Shown here: piece after piece, positions 1 through 12,437 of the stretch
Position numbering within the stretch: position 1 is the stretch's first letter
How the letters are laid out: each line of letters begins with the position of its first letter
Assembly: GCA_019459145.1 (NCBI GenBank)
Contig: JAIBEK010000042.1
Coordinates: 1-64,000, forward strand
Direction of reading: 5' to 3'
Origin: Arenimonas sp.
Lineage (GTDB): Bacteria; Pseudomonadota; Alphaproteobacteria; Rhizobiales; Rhizobiaceae
Length of the DNA stretch: 64,000 nt
Program-made: the position numbers and the translations under genes
The notes under the pieces: model-generated
What the model was told of the DNA's origin: nothing
The model's database searches: none
Seen by the model: the letters and a program-made list of their open reading frames with translations, nothing else

Positions 1-105
1 ACCGCCGCCAAATCGGGCTGCATCCGCATGATTAACCTGCACATCATCGACCTCAACAGCCCCGTCCGGCCGGGCAAGGGTGCCATGGTCGTCGTCCACA
101 AATAA
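1..105 (+). CDS. C-terminal end of L,D-transpeptidase (YkuD)-like protein, 5' truncated by window edge
   Basis: Frame 1 reads TAAKSGCIRMINLHIIDLNSPVRPGKGAMVVVHK*; SGCIRM resembles the YkuD catalytic motif S-x-G-C-[IV]-R-[ML]. Confidence 0.65.
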   Translation, partial: TAAKSGCIRMINLHIIDLNSPVRPGKGAMVVVHK

Positions 106-130
106 GATTTCTATGTCTTCCAAACTAAAA

Positions 131-151
131 CGCCGCCGGAGCGATCCGGCG
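131..151. terminator. hairpin between the convergent L,D-transpeptidase-like gene and glcB
   Basis: CGCCGGA-GCGA-TCCGGCG, 7-bp stem, preceded by AAAA (T-run for the minus strand). Confidence 0.4.
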
Positions 152-180
152 ACCTTCTTGTTTCTCTCTTTTCGCTCGGC

Positions 181-2352
181 TCAGCCCGCAAGGCTCGCCT
201 TGAGTTCGAGGCGGCGGCGATGCAGGACCGGCTCGGTATAGCCGTTCGGCTGCTCTCGCCCCTTCAGCACCAGTTCGACGGCTGCCTGAAAGGCGATAGA
301 GCCGTCGAAATTGCCGGCCATGGGATGGTAGGCGGGATCACCGGCGTTCTGGCCATCGACGACGACAGCCATGCGCTTCATCGTCTCGACGATCTGCGTC
401 TCGGTGACGACGCCGTGGTGCAGCCAGTTCGCCATGTGCTGGGCCGAGATGCGCAGCGTGGCGCGGTCTTCCATCAGGCCGACATTGTTGATGTCGGGCA
501 CCTTGGAGCAACCGACGCCCTGGTCGACCCAGCGGACGACATAGCCGAGAATACCCTGGGCATTGTTGTCGAGTTCGCGCTGGATCTCCTCCGGCGTCCA
601 GTTCGGACGGACGGCCACGGGCACCGAGAGGATGTCGCGAAGATTGGCGCGCGGGCGGCTCTTCAGGCCCGCCTGGACGTCGGCGACATTGACGCGGTGA
701 TAGTGCGTGGCGTGAAGAGTAGCGGCGGTCGGCGACGGAACCCAGGCGGTGTTGGCGCCGGCCTTCGGATGGGCGATCTTCTGCTCCAGCATGGCCGCCA
801 TCAGGTCCGGCATGGCCCACATGCCCTTGCCGATCTGCGCATGACCGGACAGGCCGCATTCGAGACCGATGTCGACATTCCAGTTCTCATAGGCGGCGAT
901 CCAGGCTGCCTGCTTCATGTCGCCCTTGCGGATCATCGGACCGGCTTCCATCGAGGTATGGATCTCGTCGCCGGTGCGGTCGAGGAAGCCGGTGTTGATG
1001 AACACCACGCGCTCCTTGGCGGCGCGGATGCATTCCTTGAGGTTGACCGTCGTGCGGCGCTCCTCGTCCATGATGCCCATCTTGATGGTGTTCGGCGCCA
1101 TGCCGATCAGGGCCTCGACGCGCGAGAAGATCTCGCAGGCGAAGGCAACCTCTTCCGGGCCGTGCATCTTCGGCTTGACGACATACATCGAACCGTTGCG
1201 CGAATTGGCGCGACGGCCGTTCGGGCCGATGTCGTGCAGGGCGATCAGCGCGGTGACCGCGGCATCCATGATGCCTTCCGGGATCTCGTTGCCGTCGCGA
1301 TCCAGGATCGCCGGGTTGGTCATCAGGTGGCCGACATTGCGCACCAGCATCAGCGAGCGGCCATGCAGGGTGAGGGTCGAACCATCCGGCTTCGTGTACG
1401 AACGGTCGGCGTTCAGCACGCGGGTGAACGTCTTGCCGCCCTTCGCGACCTCTTCCGTCAGGTCGCCCTTCATCAGGCCGAGCCAGTTGCCATAGACGAC
1501 GACCTTGTCTTCGGCATCGACGGCAGCAACCGAATCCTCGCAGTCCATGATCGTGGTGATCGCCGATTCGAGCCAGATGTCGTTGATATGCGCCGGATCG
1601 GTCTTGCCGATCATGCCGTTCGCATCGATGACGATTTCGGTGTGCAGGTTGTTCTTGACCAGCAGGACCGCCTCCGGCTTCTCGCCAGCGCCGCGATAGC
1701 CGGCAAGCTGCGCCGGGTTGGAAAGGCCGGTGACGCCGCCATCGGACAGGGTGACGAACAGCGCGCCCTTGTCGATCGACAGGCCGGCCACATTGCTCCA
1801 GCTGCCGGCGGCAAGCGGTGCCGAATCATCCAGCAACTGCCGACCCCAGGCGATGACCTTGGCGCCACGCAGCGGATTGTAGCCCTTGCCCTTTTCGGCC
1901 CCGTCGGTCTCGGCGATCGCATCCGTGCCGTAAAGCGCATCGTAGAGCGAACCCCAGCGGGCATTGGCGGCGTTCAACGCATAGCGCGCGTTCATCACCG
2001 GAACGACGAGCTGCGGGCCGGCGATCGTGGTGATCTCGGCATCGACATTGGAGGTGGAAACCTTGACCGCGCCGCCTTCCGGCAGGAGATAGCCGATCTC
2101 GCGCAGGAATGCCTCATAGGCATCCATGTCGATCGGCGCACCGTTCTGCTTGTGCCAGGCGTCGATCTTCGCCTGCATCTCGTCGCGCTTGGCCAAGAGT
2201 GCCCGGTTCTTCGGCGCAAGGTCGTGCACGATGGCCGAGAAACCCTTCAGAAAGACCTCGGGGTCGACCCCGGTTCCCGGCAAGGCCTTTTCGATCAGGA
2301 ACTGATGCAGTTCCTTGTCGATGGAAAGTCCGTGGCTTTCGATAGGGCTCAT
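181..2352 (-). CDS. glcB: malate synthase G
   Basis: Protein [34 protein letters not shown]...; [33 protein letters not shown]; start at CAT 2350-2352, so the 916-aa ORF is over-extended. Confidence 0.93.
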   Translation of the reverse strand: MSPIESHGLSIDKELHQFLIEKALPGTGVDPEVFLKGFSAIVHDLAPKNRALLAKRDEMQAKIDAWHKQNGAPIDMDAYEAFLREIGYLLPEGGAVKVSTSNVDAEITTIAGPQLVVPVMNARYALNAANARWGSLYDALYGTDAIAETDGAEKGKGYNPLRGAKVIAWGRQLLDDSAPLAAGSWSNVAGLSIDKGALFVTLSDGGVTGLSNPAQLAGYRGAGEKPEAVLLVKNNLHTEIVIDANGMIGKTDPAHINDIWLESAITTIMDCEDSVAAVDAEDKVVVYGNWLGLMKGDLTEEVAKGGKTFTRVLNADRSYTKPDGSTLTLHGRSLMLVRNVGHLMTNPAILDRDGNEIPEGIMDAAVTALIALHDIGPNGRRANSRNGSMYVVKPKMHGPEEVAFACEIFSRVEALIGMAPNTIKMGIMDEERRTTVNLKECIRAAKERVVFINTGFLDRTGDEIHTSMEAGPMIRKGDMKQAAWIAAYENWNVDIGLECGLSGHAQIGKGMWAMPDLMAAMLEQKIAHPKAGANTAWVPSPTAATLHATHYHRVNVADVQAGLKSRPRANLRDILSVPVAVRPNWTPEEIQRELDNNAQGILGYVVRWVDQGVGCSKVPDINNVGLMEDRATLRISAQHMANWLHHGVVTETQIVETMKRMAVVVDGQNAGDPAYHPMAGNFDGSIAFQAAVELVLKGREQPNGYTEPVLHRRRLELKASLAG

Positions 2353-2461
2353 GGTGCTGTCTCCTCGCAAATCTGGCTGTAGCTTTGGTGGTGAGACTTT
2401 GATCTGTTCTGATTCATTGTCAATCGAGCACAAATTACAAAGATTTGTGCCGGATTGGAAA

Positions 2462-4468
2462 TTATTCCCCGTGCGCCAGGCGCGGCCTGCCGCTCGCCGT
2501 GGCGATGAAACGCGCTTCGACGAGCTTGCGGCTGCCGTCAATCTCGGGCGCATCGATCTCCTCGACCAGGGCCAGCACCGCATCGACGGCGCCATTCTGC
2601 CGGGCATGTTCGAGCGCCCCTTGGCCTGCCCTTTCGCGCGCAGCCTCGAATGCCATTTCCTCGTCGGTGAATCGGCGGCCGTCTCCGGCGCCGGACAGCA
2701 TGAAGATGCCGTCCTCGGGTGCGGTGACAAAGACGGTGACGGTGGCGCGGACCCGCCCCACCACCGCGCCGACCGCATTGGCGACATCCGCGTCCGCCGG
2801 GACTTCGCAGGCGACCGACAGCATGTCGCCGATCGCCGGGTAGTAGACCGGGGCCGAGGCGCCGAGCCCGACCAGCGGACGGTCCATCGACAGGGCGAAG
2901 CGCACGATGCCCGCCTCGCGCCGCAGCGCATGGTCGATCAGCAGCGAGCGTGCGGGATCGACGTCGGCCAGCCCGGCGTCGGGAAGGATGGCGGAGAGAA
3001 TGACCTCCGCCGACTGGCGCGTCAGCCGGTCGACGATCCGCTCGGCAAGCTCCTCCGGCGAGGCCGCGATCGGCTGTCCGGCCCCATTCTTGCGGCGCAT
3101 GGCGAGCCGCAGGCCAAGCTCGGCCGCGTCTCTATTCCACTGGCCCTGTCGGCCGAGCACATGCATGGCGTCCGACGGCGTGACGCCGCAGATATGCACG
3201 AGCCCGCGCGCCACCAGCCGGTCGAGCGTGGCCAGTTGCGAGGTTGCCGTCAGCAATTGATCGAGCGCCAAAGGCTCCGATCCGATGCGGTCGAACAGCG
3301 CCGCTTCCTGGGCCGCGAGGCCGGCGGCCAGATGATCCGGCACGCCGGTGCGGACCGCAAGGCGCCCGTGATGGCGCCCCATATGGGCCGCGCGCAGCTG
3401 CCGTTCGAGAATATCGATGACCGGCTGGCCATGCAGCGTGGCCGCCAGACTGAGGGGCACGAGCCGGCGCGGTCCGAGATCGATCCGCGCATTCAGGCTG
3501 CGGTCGTCGATCCTCACCTCCGAATCACCGCCGAGGCCATAGGTGCGCATGGCCACCGCCTCGACCATGGTGCGGTATCCGCCGACCACGGCACCGTCGG
3601 CGTCAAGCCGCGGGCGTCCACCCTCGAGGATCGCCACGTCGGTGGTCGTACCGCCGATGTCGGAGACGACGGCATCGGCAAGCCCGGTCAGGTGGCGCGC
3701 GCCGACCAGGCTTGCCGCGGGGCCCGACAGGATCGTCTCGATCGGCCGCAGCCGGGCCTCGGCGGCCGAGATCAGGGCACCGTCGCCGCGCACGACCATC
3801 AGCGGCGCGTCGATGCCGCGCCTTGTGAGGAAGTCCTCGCAGGCGCCGACAAGCCGGTCGATCATCGACACCAGACGCGCATTGAGCAGCGTGGTCAGCG
3901 CCCGGCGCGGACCGCCGAGCTTGGACGACAGCTCGTGGCTGCAGGTTACCGGCAGAGGACAATGATCGCGGATGAAGTCCCGAACCCGGATTTCATGGGC
4001 CGGATTGCGCACGGCAAAATAGCCGGCAACGGCGAAGGACGAGACCGTTTCGCGCAGTTCGGGCAGGGCTGTCTCCAGCGGAGAGAGATCGAGCGGCGTT
4101 TCGGTGCCATGCACATCATGACCGCCGGTGAGATAAAAGACGGGATCGGAGCCGAGCGCATCGGCCAGACCGTCGCGCTTCAGGTCGTCGGGGCCGAAGC
4201 CGATCATGATGAGGCCGGCGCGTCCTCCCTGCCCTTCGACCAGCGCGTTTGTCGCCAGCGTCGTCGAGAGCGACACCAGACCAATCGCCTCGACCGGAAC
4301 ACCGGAGGCTTCGATGACCTTTTCCAGCGCTTCTGCGATGCCGATCGCCAGATCATGGCGCGTGGTCAGCGCCTTGGCCTTGGCGAGGATGCCTTGCGTC
4401 TCGCTGTAGAGCACCGCGTCGGTATAGGTGCCGCCGGTATCGATGCCCAACAGGTAATGGAGTGTCAC
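2462..4468 (-). CDS. hydantoinase/oxoprolinase family protein
   Basis: [15 protein letters not shown]-terminus, [25 protein letters not shown] motifs of the HyuA/oxoprolinase family. Confidence 0.88.
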   Translation of the reverse strand: MTLHYLLGIDTGGTYTDAVLYSETQGILAKAKALTTRHDLAIGIAEALEKVIEASGVPVEAIGLVSLSTTLATNALVEGQGGRAGLIMIGFGPDDLKRDGLADALGSDPVFYLTGGHDVHGTETPLDLSPLETALPELRETVSSFAVAGYFAVRNPAHEIRVRDFIRDHCPLPVTCSHELSSKLGGPRRALTTLLNARLVSMIDRLVGACEDFLTRRGIDAPLMVVRGDGALISAAEARLRPIETILSGPAASLVGARHLTGLADAVVSDIGGTTTDVAILEGGRPRLDADGAVVGGYRTMVEAVAMRTYGLGGDSEVRIDDRSLNARIDLGPRRLVPLSLAATLHGQPVIDILERQLRAAHMGRHHGRLAVRTGVPDHLAAGLAAQEAALFDRIGSEPLALDQLLTATSQLATLDRLVARGLVHICGVTPSDAMHVLGRQGQWNRDAAELGLRLAMRRKNGAGQPIAASPEELAERIVDRLTRQSAEVILSAILPDAGLADVDPARSLLIDHALRREAGIVRFALSMDRPLVGLGASAPVYYPAIGDMLSVACEVPADADVANAVGAVVGRVRATVTVFVTAPEDGIFMLSGAGDGRRFTDEEMAFEAARERAGQGALEHARQNGAVDAVLALVEEIDAPEIDGSRKLVEARFIATASGRPRLAHGE

Positions 4469-4560
4469 GCCAACTGCCTCGGTCTTTCAGAATTTCACCA
4501 ACACGGATCACGCTGTTATCGCATGGAGAAACCGGACGGCGATAGCTGACAAACGGCAAA

Positions 4561-5979
4561 TCATGGCCGCGTAACCGCAGCCCGCGCGGTGACCCGCATC
4601 GGCAGCCCGCCCTCCGGCTGCACCGTCAGCTTCTGCACCGGCCACGGCCTGGTTTCGTCGGTCACGTCGAAGCGATAGCGCCGCATCAGGATAGCGAGCG
4701 CGATTACGGCCTCCTGCAGGGCGAATGTCGCGCCGATGCAGACCCGTGCCCCGGCGCCGAACGGCAGATATTGGAAACGGCCGATCTTTTCGCGGTTTTC
4801 CGGCAGGAAGCGGTTCGGGTCGAAGACACGCGGCCGCTCCCAGTAGAGTTCATGCCGGTGCAGCGTCCAGGGCATGATCAGGATCGTCGCACCCTTGCGG
4901 ATGTCGATGACTGTCCCGTCAGGCGCCTCGAAGCGATCGTCGGCAACGGCCTGCCGGTTGATCGACGGGGCCGGCGGATAGAGCCTCAGCGCCTCCTCGA
5001 AGGCGGCGCGCACGAGCGGCATCCGCTCCAGCCAGTCGACCGGGTCCACACCGCTGTCGACGACCGCGTCGATTTCAACCTCCATGCGGTGCCGGATGTC
5101 GGGACAGTTGGCGACGCAGAAGAACGTCCAGGCAAGCGCCCGGGCGGTGGTCTCGTGACCGGCGCCGATGAAGGTCAGGATATTGTCCTCGACCTCCTCG
5201 GTGGTCAGGCCCTGCGGGCCTTCGACCTCGAGCAGCAGGGTGAGGAAATCGCGCGGCGCCGATTGCGGGTCCCGCGCGATCGCCGCCTTGCGCTTTTCCA
5301 TGGTCGTCCTGACCAGCGCACGGAACTTGCGCAATACCCCGCGACCACGCAAGCGCGCGAGCCGGGGGATCCATCCCGGTGCCGCCAGCATGTCGAGCGG
5401 ATCGATCCGTCCCATGTGGTGCAACAGCGCATCGACATCGCCGGCGACGTCATCGCCATCGGTGGCGATCTCGCCGGAAAACAGCGTCTCTGAGAGAATG
5501 AGGTAGGTGAGCCCGGTCATGTCGGCGGCGATGTCGCGCACCGTGCCCTGCTGATCCGCGGTCGCATAGCGCGTGGCAAACGCCTCGCTCTTGTCCAGCA
5601 TCTGGCGGGCAAAACCGCGCGCATGGCGCGGGGTGAAGACGGGCGCCATCGCCTTTCGCGAGCGCTTCCACACCCCGCCCTCGGCGGTGAGCAGCCCGTC
5701 GCGCAGGATGGGACGAAGGACCAGTTGACGGACCTTGTCCATCACATAGTTGCCGGCATTGTCGACCAGCACGTGGCGGATCAGATCGGGATCGTTGACG
5801 ATCACGGTGGTGCGGCCGAAGAACCGGGTCTCGATCCAGGGCAGAGTATAGGAAGGCACGCCCCACAGCTCGAGCGGGTTGCGCAGAACCGTGCGAATGA
5901 TCTCGAGCCTCGACGGCGGATGCGAGCGCGGTACGGGTGCCGGGGGTTCGAAAGGATCGGAGCTGTCGACGATTGCCAT
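4561..5979 (-). CDS. cytochrome P450
   Basis: I-helix GAGHETTA, EEALRLYPP (ExxR), heme-binding FGAGARVCIG. Confidence 0.95.
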   Translation of the reverse strand: MAIVDSSDPFEPPAPVPRSHPPSRLEIIRTVLRNPLELWGVPSYTLPWIETRFFGRTTVIVNDPDLIRHVLVDNAGNYVMDKVRQLVLRPILRDGLLTAEGGVWKRSRKAMAPVFTPRHARGFARQMLDKSEAFATRYATADQQGTVRDIAADMTGLTYLILSETLFSGEIATDGDDVAGDVDALLHHMGRIDPLDMLAAPGWIPRLARLRGRGVLRKFRALVRTTMEKRKAAIARDPQSAPRDFLTLLLEVEGPQGLTTEEVEDNILTFIGAGHETTARALAWTFFCVANCPDIRHRMEVEIDAVVDSGVDPVDWLERMPLVRAAFEEALRLYPPAPSINRQAVADDRFEAPDGTVIDIRKGATILIMPWTLHRHELYWERPRVFDPNRFLPENREKIGRFQYLPFGAGARVCIGATFALQEAVIALAILMRRYRFDVTDETRPWPVQKLTVQPEGGLPMRVTARAAVTRP

Positions 5980-6017
5980 GGTACCGCTCCGCGGTGGCGC
6001 GCTCAGCCCGAAGCGGG

Positions 6018-7034
6018 CTAGAACAGGGCCTCGAGTTCACTCAGGCGGTCGTTGACCAACCACCCATAGTAGTTTTCCTGCGGCCAGACGGGCGAAGCGG
6101 CGCCGGCATTGCGGGAGGCAAGCGCTCTCGCCCGCTGCAGCGAATTTCCGACGTTGAACAGCGTGGCCGTCACGCCGGGATTCTTGGAAATGTCCATGCC
6201 GGCGACTGTGCGGTAGTCGTCGATCGCCTTGCGCAGCACGCCCGCCATGAAGGCCAGAGAAATGTCGGGCTCCATGATCGCCTTGTAGACGCCGGCCGCG
6301 TCGTTCTCATCGAGCTTGGCGACGCCCGATTTCTGCGACACCAGGTCCGACAGCATCAGCGCCGTCAGCGGATTGATCTGCCCCAGACCGAAGGTCTGGC
6401 CGGCATAGAAGGGCTGGAAGAACACGGCGCTGAAGCGGTTGTTGGGATAAGCCTTGCCGCCGACGGTTCGACCACGGAACTTGGCTTCCCAGACATCCTC
6501 GCGGCACGACCACAGCTGGTAGGTGCCCTTCATCGCGGCGCAATCGGAAAATTCCGGGCGGGCGACGAAGTCGGCAATCCCCTCGCCGTCATAGGCGAAA
6601 CGGAAGCTGTTGCCGGCATAGGCCGCCGCCTTGACGTAATAGCTCTGCAGGCTGTCATAGGCATCGACGTTGAAGGTATGTTCACCGACGATCGCGCCCA
6701 CCATGTGAATCGGCTCGATGCCATAGGTTGCCGCGGTCTGCTTGATCTTCGAGCGCAGCCGATCGTCGGACGCGAGCAAGTCGCGCACCTTCTCGTATTT
6801 CAGGTCGAACGTGGTCTTGCCGGCCTGGGTGCGCCGTACCGAAGCCCCTGGGATCGGCGGCTGCTCGGCATTGCGGTTGCCTTCGGGCACGACACGGAGC
6901 GGTGCGGCGTTCACACCTGCCGGCGCAAGAACGAGCAGCGCCAGAAAGAATGCCCGAGTAAGTCGACCCACGATACCTTCACCCCAAGTTTTCAATAGAC
7001 AGATTGCTTTCCGGCGCCACCCATACAGAAGCAA
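6018..7034 (-). CDS. DUF1402-like secreted protein
   Basis: N-terminal hydrophobic signal (AFFLALLVLAPAGVNA) and IEPIHMVGAIVGEHTFNVDAYDSLQSYYVKA, as recalled for the rhizobial DUF1402 family. Confidence 0.65.
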   Translation of the reverse strand: MLLYGWRRKAICLLKTWGEGIVGRLTRAFFLALLVLAPAGVNAAPLRVVPEGNRNAEQPPIPGASVRRTQAGKTTFDLKYEKVRDLLASDDRLRSKIKQTAATYGIEPIHMVGAIVGEHTFNVDAYDSLQSYYVKAAAYAGNSFRFAYDGEGIADFVARPEFSDCAAMKGTYQLWSCREDVWEAKFRGRTVGGKAYPNNRFSAVFFQPFYAGQTFGLGQINPLTALMLSDLVSQKSGVAKLDENDAAGVYKAIMEPDISLAFMAGVLRKAIDDYRTVAGMDISKNPGVTATLFNVGNSLQRARALASRNAGAASPVWPQENYYGWLVNDRLSELEALF

Positions 7035-7109
7035 GGCCGTGTTTGTCGACCTTGCCCTGCGTCACATTTACGGCATTCCTTCGGCGGAACCCGCATATTT
7101 TGTCTTGCG

Positions 7110-8417
7110 CTAAAGGATATAGCGCGACAGGTCTGCATCGGCGGCGATCTCGCCGACATGCTCGGCGACATAGGCCGAATCGATCAACACCTTTGAACCA
7201 CCCCGGTCTGGCGCGTTGAACGAGATATCGTCCAGCACACGCTCCATCACGGTCTGCAGGCGCCTTGCACCGATGTTCTCGACCGAGGTGTTGAGCTTGA
7301 CCGCGACATCGGCCAGCGCGTCGATCGCATCTTCGGTGAAGTCGAGATCCAGTTCCTCGGTCGCCATCAGCGCCTTGTACTGCCGGATGAGGCTCGCCTC
7401 GGTCTCGGTCAGGATGCGGCGGAAGTCCTCCTTGGTCAGCGGCTTCAGCTCGACGCGGATCGGCAAGCGGCCCTGCAGTTCGGGCAGCAGATCGGAAGGC
7501 TTCGACACGTGGAAGGCGCCCGAGGCGATAAACAGGATATGGTCCGTCTTCACCGGCCCATACTTGGTCGACACGGTGGTGCCTTCGACCAGCGGCAGCA
7601 GGTCGCGCTGCACGCCTTCGCGCGACACGCCGGCCCCCATGCCGCCTTCACGCGCGGCGATCTTGTCGATTTCGTCGAGGAAGACGATGCCGTCGTTCTC
7701 GGCCGAGCGCACCGCCTCGCGCTGGATCGCCTCATTGTCGATCAGCTTGTCGGACTCGTCGCGAATCAGGTCCGGATAGGAAGCCTTCACCGTCGTACGC
7801 ACCTTCTTGGTGCGGCTACCCATGGCCTTGCCGAACATTTCCGACAGGTTGAGGATACCGACATTGGCGCCCGGCATTCCGGGAACCTCGAAGCCGGGCA
7901 TGCCGCTGCCGCTGTCAGCGATCTCGATGTCGATCTCCTTGTCGTCCATCTCGCCGGCCCGCAGCTTCTTGCGGAAGCTGTCGCGGGTGGCCGGGGAAGC
8001 CGTGGCGCCGACCAGCGCATCGAGGACGCGTTCCTCGGCGCCGGCATGGGCCTTGGCCTGGACCTCGGCGCGCTTCTTCTCGCGCACCAGGCCGATGCCG
8101 ACCTCGACCAGATCGCGAATGATCTGTTCGACGTCGCGGCCGACATAACCGACTTCGGTAAACTTCGTCGCCTCGACCTTGATGAAGGGTGCGCCGGCGA
8201 GCTTGGCAAGGCGCCGCGAAATCTCCGTCTTGCCGACGCCGGTCGGGCCGATCATCAGGATGTTCTTCGGCATCACCTCGTCGCGCAGATCTTCGTCGAG
8301 CTGCTGGCGGCGCCACCGGTTGCGCAGCGCGATCGCCACGGCACGTTTCGCCTCGTGCTGGCCGATGATGAAGCGGTCGAGTTCGGATACGATCTCGCGG
8401 GGAGAAAAAGTCGTCAT
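7110..8417 (-). CDS. hslU: ATP-dependent protease ATPase subunit HslU
   Basis: [55 protein letters not shown]-terminus DADLSRYIL; the 780-aa ORF is over-extended, start at 8415-8417. Confidence 0.96.
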   Translation of the reverse strand: MTTFSPREIVSELDRFIIGQHEAKRAVAIALRNRWRRQQLDEDLRDEVMPKNILMIGPTGVGKTEISRRLAKLAGAPFIKVEATKFTEVGYVGRDVEQIIRDLVEVGIGLVREKKRAEVQAKAHAGAEERVLDALVGATASPATRDSFRKKLRAGEMDDKEIDIEIADSGSGMPGFEVPGMPGANVGILNLSEMFGKAMGSRTKKVRTTVKASYPDLIRDESDKLIDNEAIQREAVRSAENDGIVFLDEIDKIAAREGGMGAGVSREGVQRDLLPLVEGTTVSTKYGPVKTDHILFIASGAFHVSKPSDLLPELQGRLPIRVELKPLTKEDFRRILTETEASLIRQYKALMATEELDLDFTEDAIDALADVAVKLNTSVENIGARRLQTVMERVLDDISFNAPDRGGSKVLIDSAYVAEHVGEIAADADLSRYIL

Positions 8418-8449
8418 ATCGCTTGTTCCAAGGGTCGGAGGAAAGATGA

Positions 8450-8977
8450 TCAGTTGTCGCTGTCGAGCGACTCGACCACGATATTGGCGTTGGTATAGAC
8501 GCAAATCTCGGCGGCGATCGCCATGGCCTGGCGGGCGATCTCTTCCGCCGACTTTTCGCTGTCCATCAGGGCGCGGGCAGCCGCAAGCGCATAATTGCCG
8601 CCGGAGCCGATCGCCATCGCGCCATGTTCGGGTTCCAGCACGTCGCCATTGCCGGTGATGGCAAGGGTGATGGTCTTGTCGGCGACCAGCATCATGGCCT
8701 CGAGGTTGCGCAGGTACTTGTCGGTGCGCCAGTCCTTGGCAAGCTCGACGGCGGCGCGCATCAACTGGCCGGGATATTGCTCGAGCTTCTTTTCCAGGCG
8801 CTCCAGCAGTGTGAAGGCGTCGGCTGTGGCGCCGGCGAAACCGGAGATCACGTCGCCCTTGCCGATCCGGCGGACCTTGCGGGCATTGCCCTTCATCACG
8901 GTCTGGCCGAGGCTCACCTGGCCGTCGCCCGCCATGATGACCTTTCCGCCCTTCCGCACAGTAATAATCGTTGTCAT
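8450..8977 (-). CDS. hslV: ATP-dependent protease subunit HslV
   Basis: [28 protein letters not shown]; adjacent to hslU. Confidence 0.96.
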   Translation of the reverse strand: MTTIITVRKGGKVIMAGDGQVSLGQTVMKGNARKVRRIGKGDVISGFAGATADAFTLLERLEKKLEQYPGQLMRAAVELAKDWRTDKYLRNLEAMMLVADKTITLAITGNGDVLEPEHGAMAIGSGGNYALAAARALMDSEKSAEEIARQAMAIAAEICVYTNANIVVESLDSDN

Positions 8978-9153
8978 TTACGCACCTGCTGGCCCGTCTG
9001 CCGGGCGTTCGATTGGAACGCGAAATCGCGCGGTTGATCCCTATGTAAGTTGGCCTCGCGCGAATGCAATCTTGTGACGCATAGCCATAAAGCAGGGCCT
9101 GCTTTTGCTGGATATTTAACCGACCGCCTGATAAGGAACCCCCTGACCAAGGC

Positions 9154-9777
9154 ATGGAGCGGACCCTGATGGGCGAAACGATGATCCGTCGCACGGGAAG
9201 CATTTCCCGCAAAACCAACGAAACCTCCGTTTCGGTATCCGTCGATCTCGACGGCACCGGCGCGGCGAAGATTTCCACGGGCGTCGGCTTCTTCGACCAT
9301 ATGCTGGACCAGTTGTCGCGACATTCGCTCATCGACATGGAGATCGAGGTGAAGGGCGACCTGCACATCGACGACCACCACACCGTCGAGGATACCGGCA
9401 TCGCCATCGGCCAGGCGATCTCCAAGGCGCTCGGCGACCGGCGCGGCATCACCCGCTATGCGTCGATCGACCTTGCCATGGACGAGACGATGACCAAGGC
9501 GGCGATCGACGTTTCGGGCCGGCCGTTCCTTGTCTGGAATGTCGCCTTCAGCGCACCGAAGATCGGCACTTTCGACACCGAACTGGTGCGGGAGTTCTTC
9601 CAGGCACTGGCCCAGAATGCCGGTATCACGCTGCATATCCTCAACCATTACGGCGCCAACAACCACCATATAGCCGAGACCTGCTTCAAGGCCGTGGCCC
9701 GGGCACTGCGGACGGCGATCGAAATCGACCCGCGCCAGGCCAGCCGCGTTCCCTCGACCAAGGGTACCCTCGTCTGA
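9154..9777 (+). CDS. hisB: imidazoleglycerol-phosphate dehydratase
   Basis: [45 protein letters not shown]; start could also be 9169. Confidence 0.95.
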   Translation: MERTLMGETMIRRTGSISRKTNETSVSVSVDLDGTGAAKISTGVGFFDHMLDQLSRHSLIDMEIEVKGDLHIDDHHTVEDTGIAIGQAISKALGDRRGITRYASIDLAMDETMTKAAIDVSGRPFLVWNVAFSAPKIGTFDTELVREFFQALAQNAGITLHILNHYGANNHHIAETCFKAVARALRTAIEIDPRQASRVPSTKGTLV

Positions 9778-9876
9778 GGCCCGCCCAGCGAGACCAGCGG
9801 ACAGCAGCTTGAACACCGCTTCGCGGCGCCTCGGCCCTTGTCCGATGGCGTCGTATTCAGGAAAGGACGTTCCACG

Positions 9877-10527
9877 ATGCGCGTGGCGATCATCGATTAT
9901 GGATCCGGAAATCTCCGCTCGGCCACGAAGGCCTTTGAGCGGGCCGCCCGCGAAGGCGGTATCGATGCCGAGATCGAACTGACCGACAAGGCCGAGCGCG
10001 TGGCGACCGCCGACCGCATCGTGCTGCCGGGAGTCGGCGCCTATGCCGATTGCCGCAGCGGCCTTGACGCCGTTCCGGGCATGCACGAGGCGATCGTCGA
10101 TGTGGTCGAGAGGAAGGGCCGCCCCTTCTTCGGCATCTGCGTCGGCATGCAGCTGATGTCGAGCCGGGGCCTGGAGAAGACGATCACGCCGGGCTTCGGC
10201 TGGATCAAGGGCGATGTGGTCGAAATGACTCCGTCCGATCCTACCCTCAAGATCCCGCAGATCGGCTGGAACACGCTCGACCTGCACCGGCCACACCCGC
10301 TGTTTGACGGGATCAAGACAGGGCCGGACGGTCTGCACGCCTATTTCGTCCACTCCTACCACCTTGCCGCGGAAAATCCGGACGATGTCATTGCCACCAC
10401 CGACTACGGCGGGCCGATGACCGCCTTCGTCGGTCGCGACAACATGGTCGGCGCCCAGTTCCATCCGGAAAAGAGCCAGACGCTCGGCCTCAGGCTGATC
10501 GCCAACTTCCTTTCCTGGCAACCGTAA
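9877..10527 (+). CDS. hisH: imidazole glycerol phosphate synthase subunit HisH
   Basis: [44 protein letters not shown]. Confidence 0.95.
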   Translation: MRVAIIDYGSGNLRSATKAFERAAREGGIDAEIELTDKAERVATADRIVLPGVGAYADCRSGLDAVPGMHEAIVDVVERKGRPFFGICVGMQLMSSRGLEKTITPGFGWIKGDVVEMTPSDPTLKIPQIGWNTLDLHRPHPLFDGIKTGPDGLHAYFVHSYHLAAENPDDVIATTDYGGPMTAFVGRDNMVGAQFHPEKSQTLGLRLIANFLSWQP

Positions 10528-10554
10528 GCCTTCTTCAGTATCGGACAAATCCGC

Positions 10555-11289
10555 ATGATCCTTTTTCCCGCCATCGACCTCAAGGACGGCCAGTGCGTGC
10601 GGCTCAAGCTGGGCGACATGGAGCAGGCCACCGTCTACAACACCGATCCCGGCGCCCAGGCGAAAGCCTTCGAGGACCAGGGATTCGAATGGCTGCATGT
10701 CGTCGATCTCAACGGCGCCTTTGCCGGTGAGAGCGTCAACGGCGCTGCCGTCGATGCCATCCTGAAGGCCACGCAAAACCCGGTACAGCTCGGCGGCGGC
10801 ATTCGCAGCCTCGAACATATCTCGAATTGGCTCGATCGCGGGCTTTCGCGCGTCATCCTGGGCACGGTCGCGGTGCGCGATCCGGCGCTGGTGATCGAAG
10901 CCTGCAAGCGCTTTCCCGGAAAGATCGCCGTCGGCATCGACGCCAAGGGCGGCAAGGTCGCGGTCGAAGGCTGGGCGGAGGCCTCGGAACTCGGCGTGAT
11001 CGAGCTTGCGAAGAAGTTCGAGGGGGCCGGCGTATCGGCGATCATCTATACCGACATCGACCGTGACGGCATCCTGACCGGCATCAACTGGGAATCGACG
11101 CTTTCGCTCGCCGATGCCGTCTCCATTCCGGTGATCGCCTCGGGCGGGCTCGCCTCGATGGACGACATCCGTCGGATGCTGGAACCCGATGCCGCCAAGC
11201 TCGAAGGCGCAATCACCGGCCGCGCACTCTATGACGGCCGCATCGACCCGGCCGAAGCCCTGGCGCTCATCCGCGCCACCCGCGCCTGA
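10555..11289 (+). CDS. hisA: phosphoribosylformimino-5-aminoimidazole carboxamide ribotide isomerase
   Basis: [36 protein letters not shown]. Confidence 0.96.
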   Translation: MILFPAIDLKDGQCVRLKLGDMEQATVYNTDPGAQAKAFEDQGFEWLHVVDLNGAFAGESVNGAAVDAILKATQNPVQLGGGIRSLEHISNWLDRGLSRVILGTVAVRDPALVIEACKRFPGKIAVGIDAKGGKVAVEGWAEASELGVIELAKKFEGAGVSAIIYTDIDRDGILTGINWESTLSLADAVSIPVIASGGLASMDDIRRMLEPDAAKLEGAITGRALYDGRIDPAEALALIRATRA

Positions 11290-11302
11290 ACGAGGATAGA
11301 CC

Positions 11303-12091
11303 ATGACGCTGAAAGCCCGTGTCATTCCCTGCCTGGACGTCAAGGACGGCCGTGTCGTCAAGGGCGTCAACTTCGTCGACCTGATCGACGCGGGCGACCC
11401 GGTCGAGGCAGCCAAGGCCTATGACGCCGCCGGCGCCGACGAACTCTGCTTCCTCGACATCACCGCTTCGTCCGACAATCGCGAAACGATCTTCGAGGTG
11501 GTCGCCCAGACGGCCGACCACTGTTTCATGCCGCTCACCGTCGGCGGCGGCGTGCGCACGATCGCCGACATCCGCAAGCTCCTGCTGTGCGGCGCCGACA
11601 AGGTGGCGATCAATTCGGCGGCGGTGAACAATCCGGACTTCATCGCCGAGGCGGCCGACAAGTTCGGTGACCAGTGCATCGTCGTATCGATCGACGCCAA
11701 GCAGAGGCGCAAGCAGGAAGCCGGCGGCGACAATGTCAGCGCCTGGGAGATCTACACCCATGGCGGCCGCACCCCGACCGGTATCGACGCCGTGGAATTT
11801 GCCATGAAGATGGTCGAACGCGGCGCCGGCGAACTGCTGGTCACCTCGATGGACCGGGACGGCACCAAGAGCGGATACGACATCGAGCTGACCCGCACCA
11901 TTGCCGATGCCGTGCGGGTTCCGGTGATCGCGTCCGGCGGCGTCGGCACGCTCGACGACCTCGTCGCCGGCATCAGGGACGGGCACGCGACGGCCGTGCT
12001 TGCCGCCTCGATCTTCCACTTCGGCACCTATTCGATCGCCGAGGCGAAGCAGTATATGGCTGAGCACGGAATAGCCATGCGGCTCGACTGA
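11303..12091 (+). CDS. hisF: imidazole glycerol phosphate synthase subunit HisF
   Basis: [58 protein letters not shown]. Confidence 0.97.
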   Translation: MTLKARVIPCLDVKDGRVVKGVNFVDLIDAGDPVEAAKAYDAAGADELCFLDITASSDNRETIFEVVAQTADHCFMPLTVGGGVRTIADIRKLLLCGADKVAINSAAVNNPDFIAEAADKFGDQCIVVSIDAKQRRKQEAGGDNVSAWEIYTHGGRTPTGIDAVEFAMKMVERGAGELLVTSMDRDGTKSGYDIELTRTIADAVRVPVIASGGVGTLDDLVAGIRDGHATAVLAASIFHFGTYSIAEAKQYMAEHGIAMRLD

Positions 12092-12113
12092 GCGCACGCG
12101 AAAGGGATCTGAA

Positions 12114-12437
12114 ATGCAAGACTTCTCCCTCACCGACCTGGAACAGATCGTCGCCACCCGCGCCCAGGCCCGGCCGGACGAATCCTGGACGGCCAAGCTC
12201 GTTGCCGGCGGCCAGTCGAAAGCCGCCAAGAAGCTTGGCGAAGAGGCGGTCGAAACGGTGATCGCGGCGATCAAGGACGATCGCGAAAACCTCGTCTACG
12301 AGAGTGCCGACCTCCTCTATCACCTGATGGTCGTATTGAAAATCGCCGACATCCCGCTTAAAGCCGTGCTCGACGAGCTTCAACGGCGCACGGCCCAGAC
12401 GGGCTTGAGCGAGAAGGCCAGCCGGCAGGATCCATGA
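12114..12437 (+). CDS. hisE: phosphoribosyl-ATP diphosphatase
   Basis: [32 protein letters not shown]...[11 protein letters not shown]. Confidence 0.95.
   Translation: MQDFSLTDLEQIVATRAQARPDESWTAKLVAGGQSKAAKKLGEEAVETVIAAIKDDRENLVYESADLLYHLMVVLKIADIPLKAVLDELQRRTAQTGLSEKASRQDP

Noticed and set aside
220-2382. 720-aa plus-strand ORF opposite glcB
   Set aside because: Antisense to a clear malate synthase; composition rich in D/R/H/G with no motif, typical shadow ORF of high-GC coding DNA.
2315-4549. 744-aa plus-strand ORF opposite the hydantoinase gene
   Set aside because: Shadow ORF of a well-supported gene; no recognisable domain.
8974-11415. 813-aa minus-strand ORF across hisB-hisH-hisA
   Set aside because: Runs antisense through three recognised his genes; shadow ORF.
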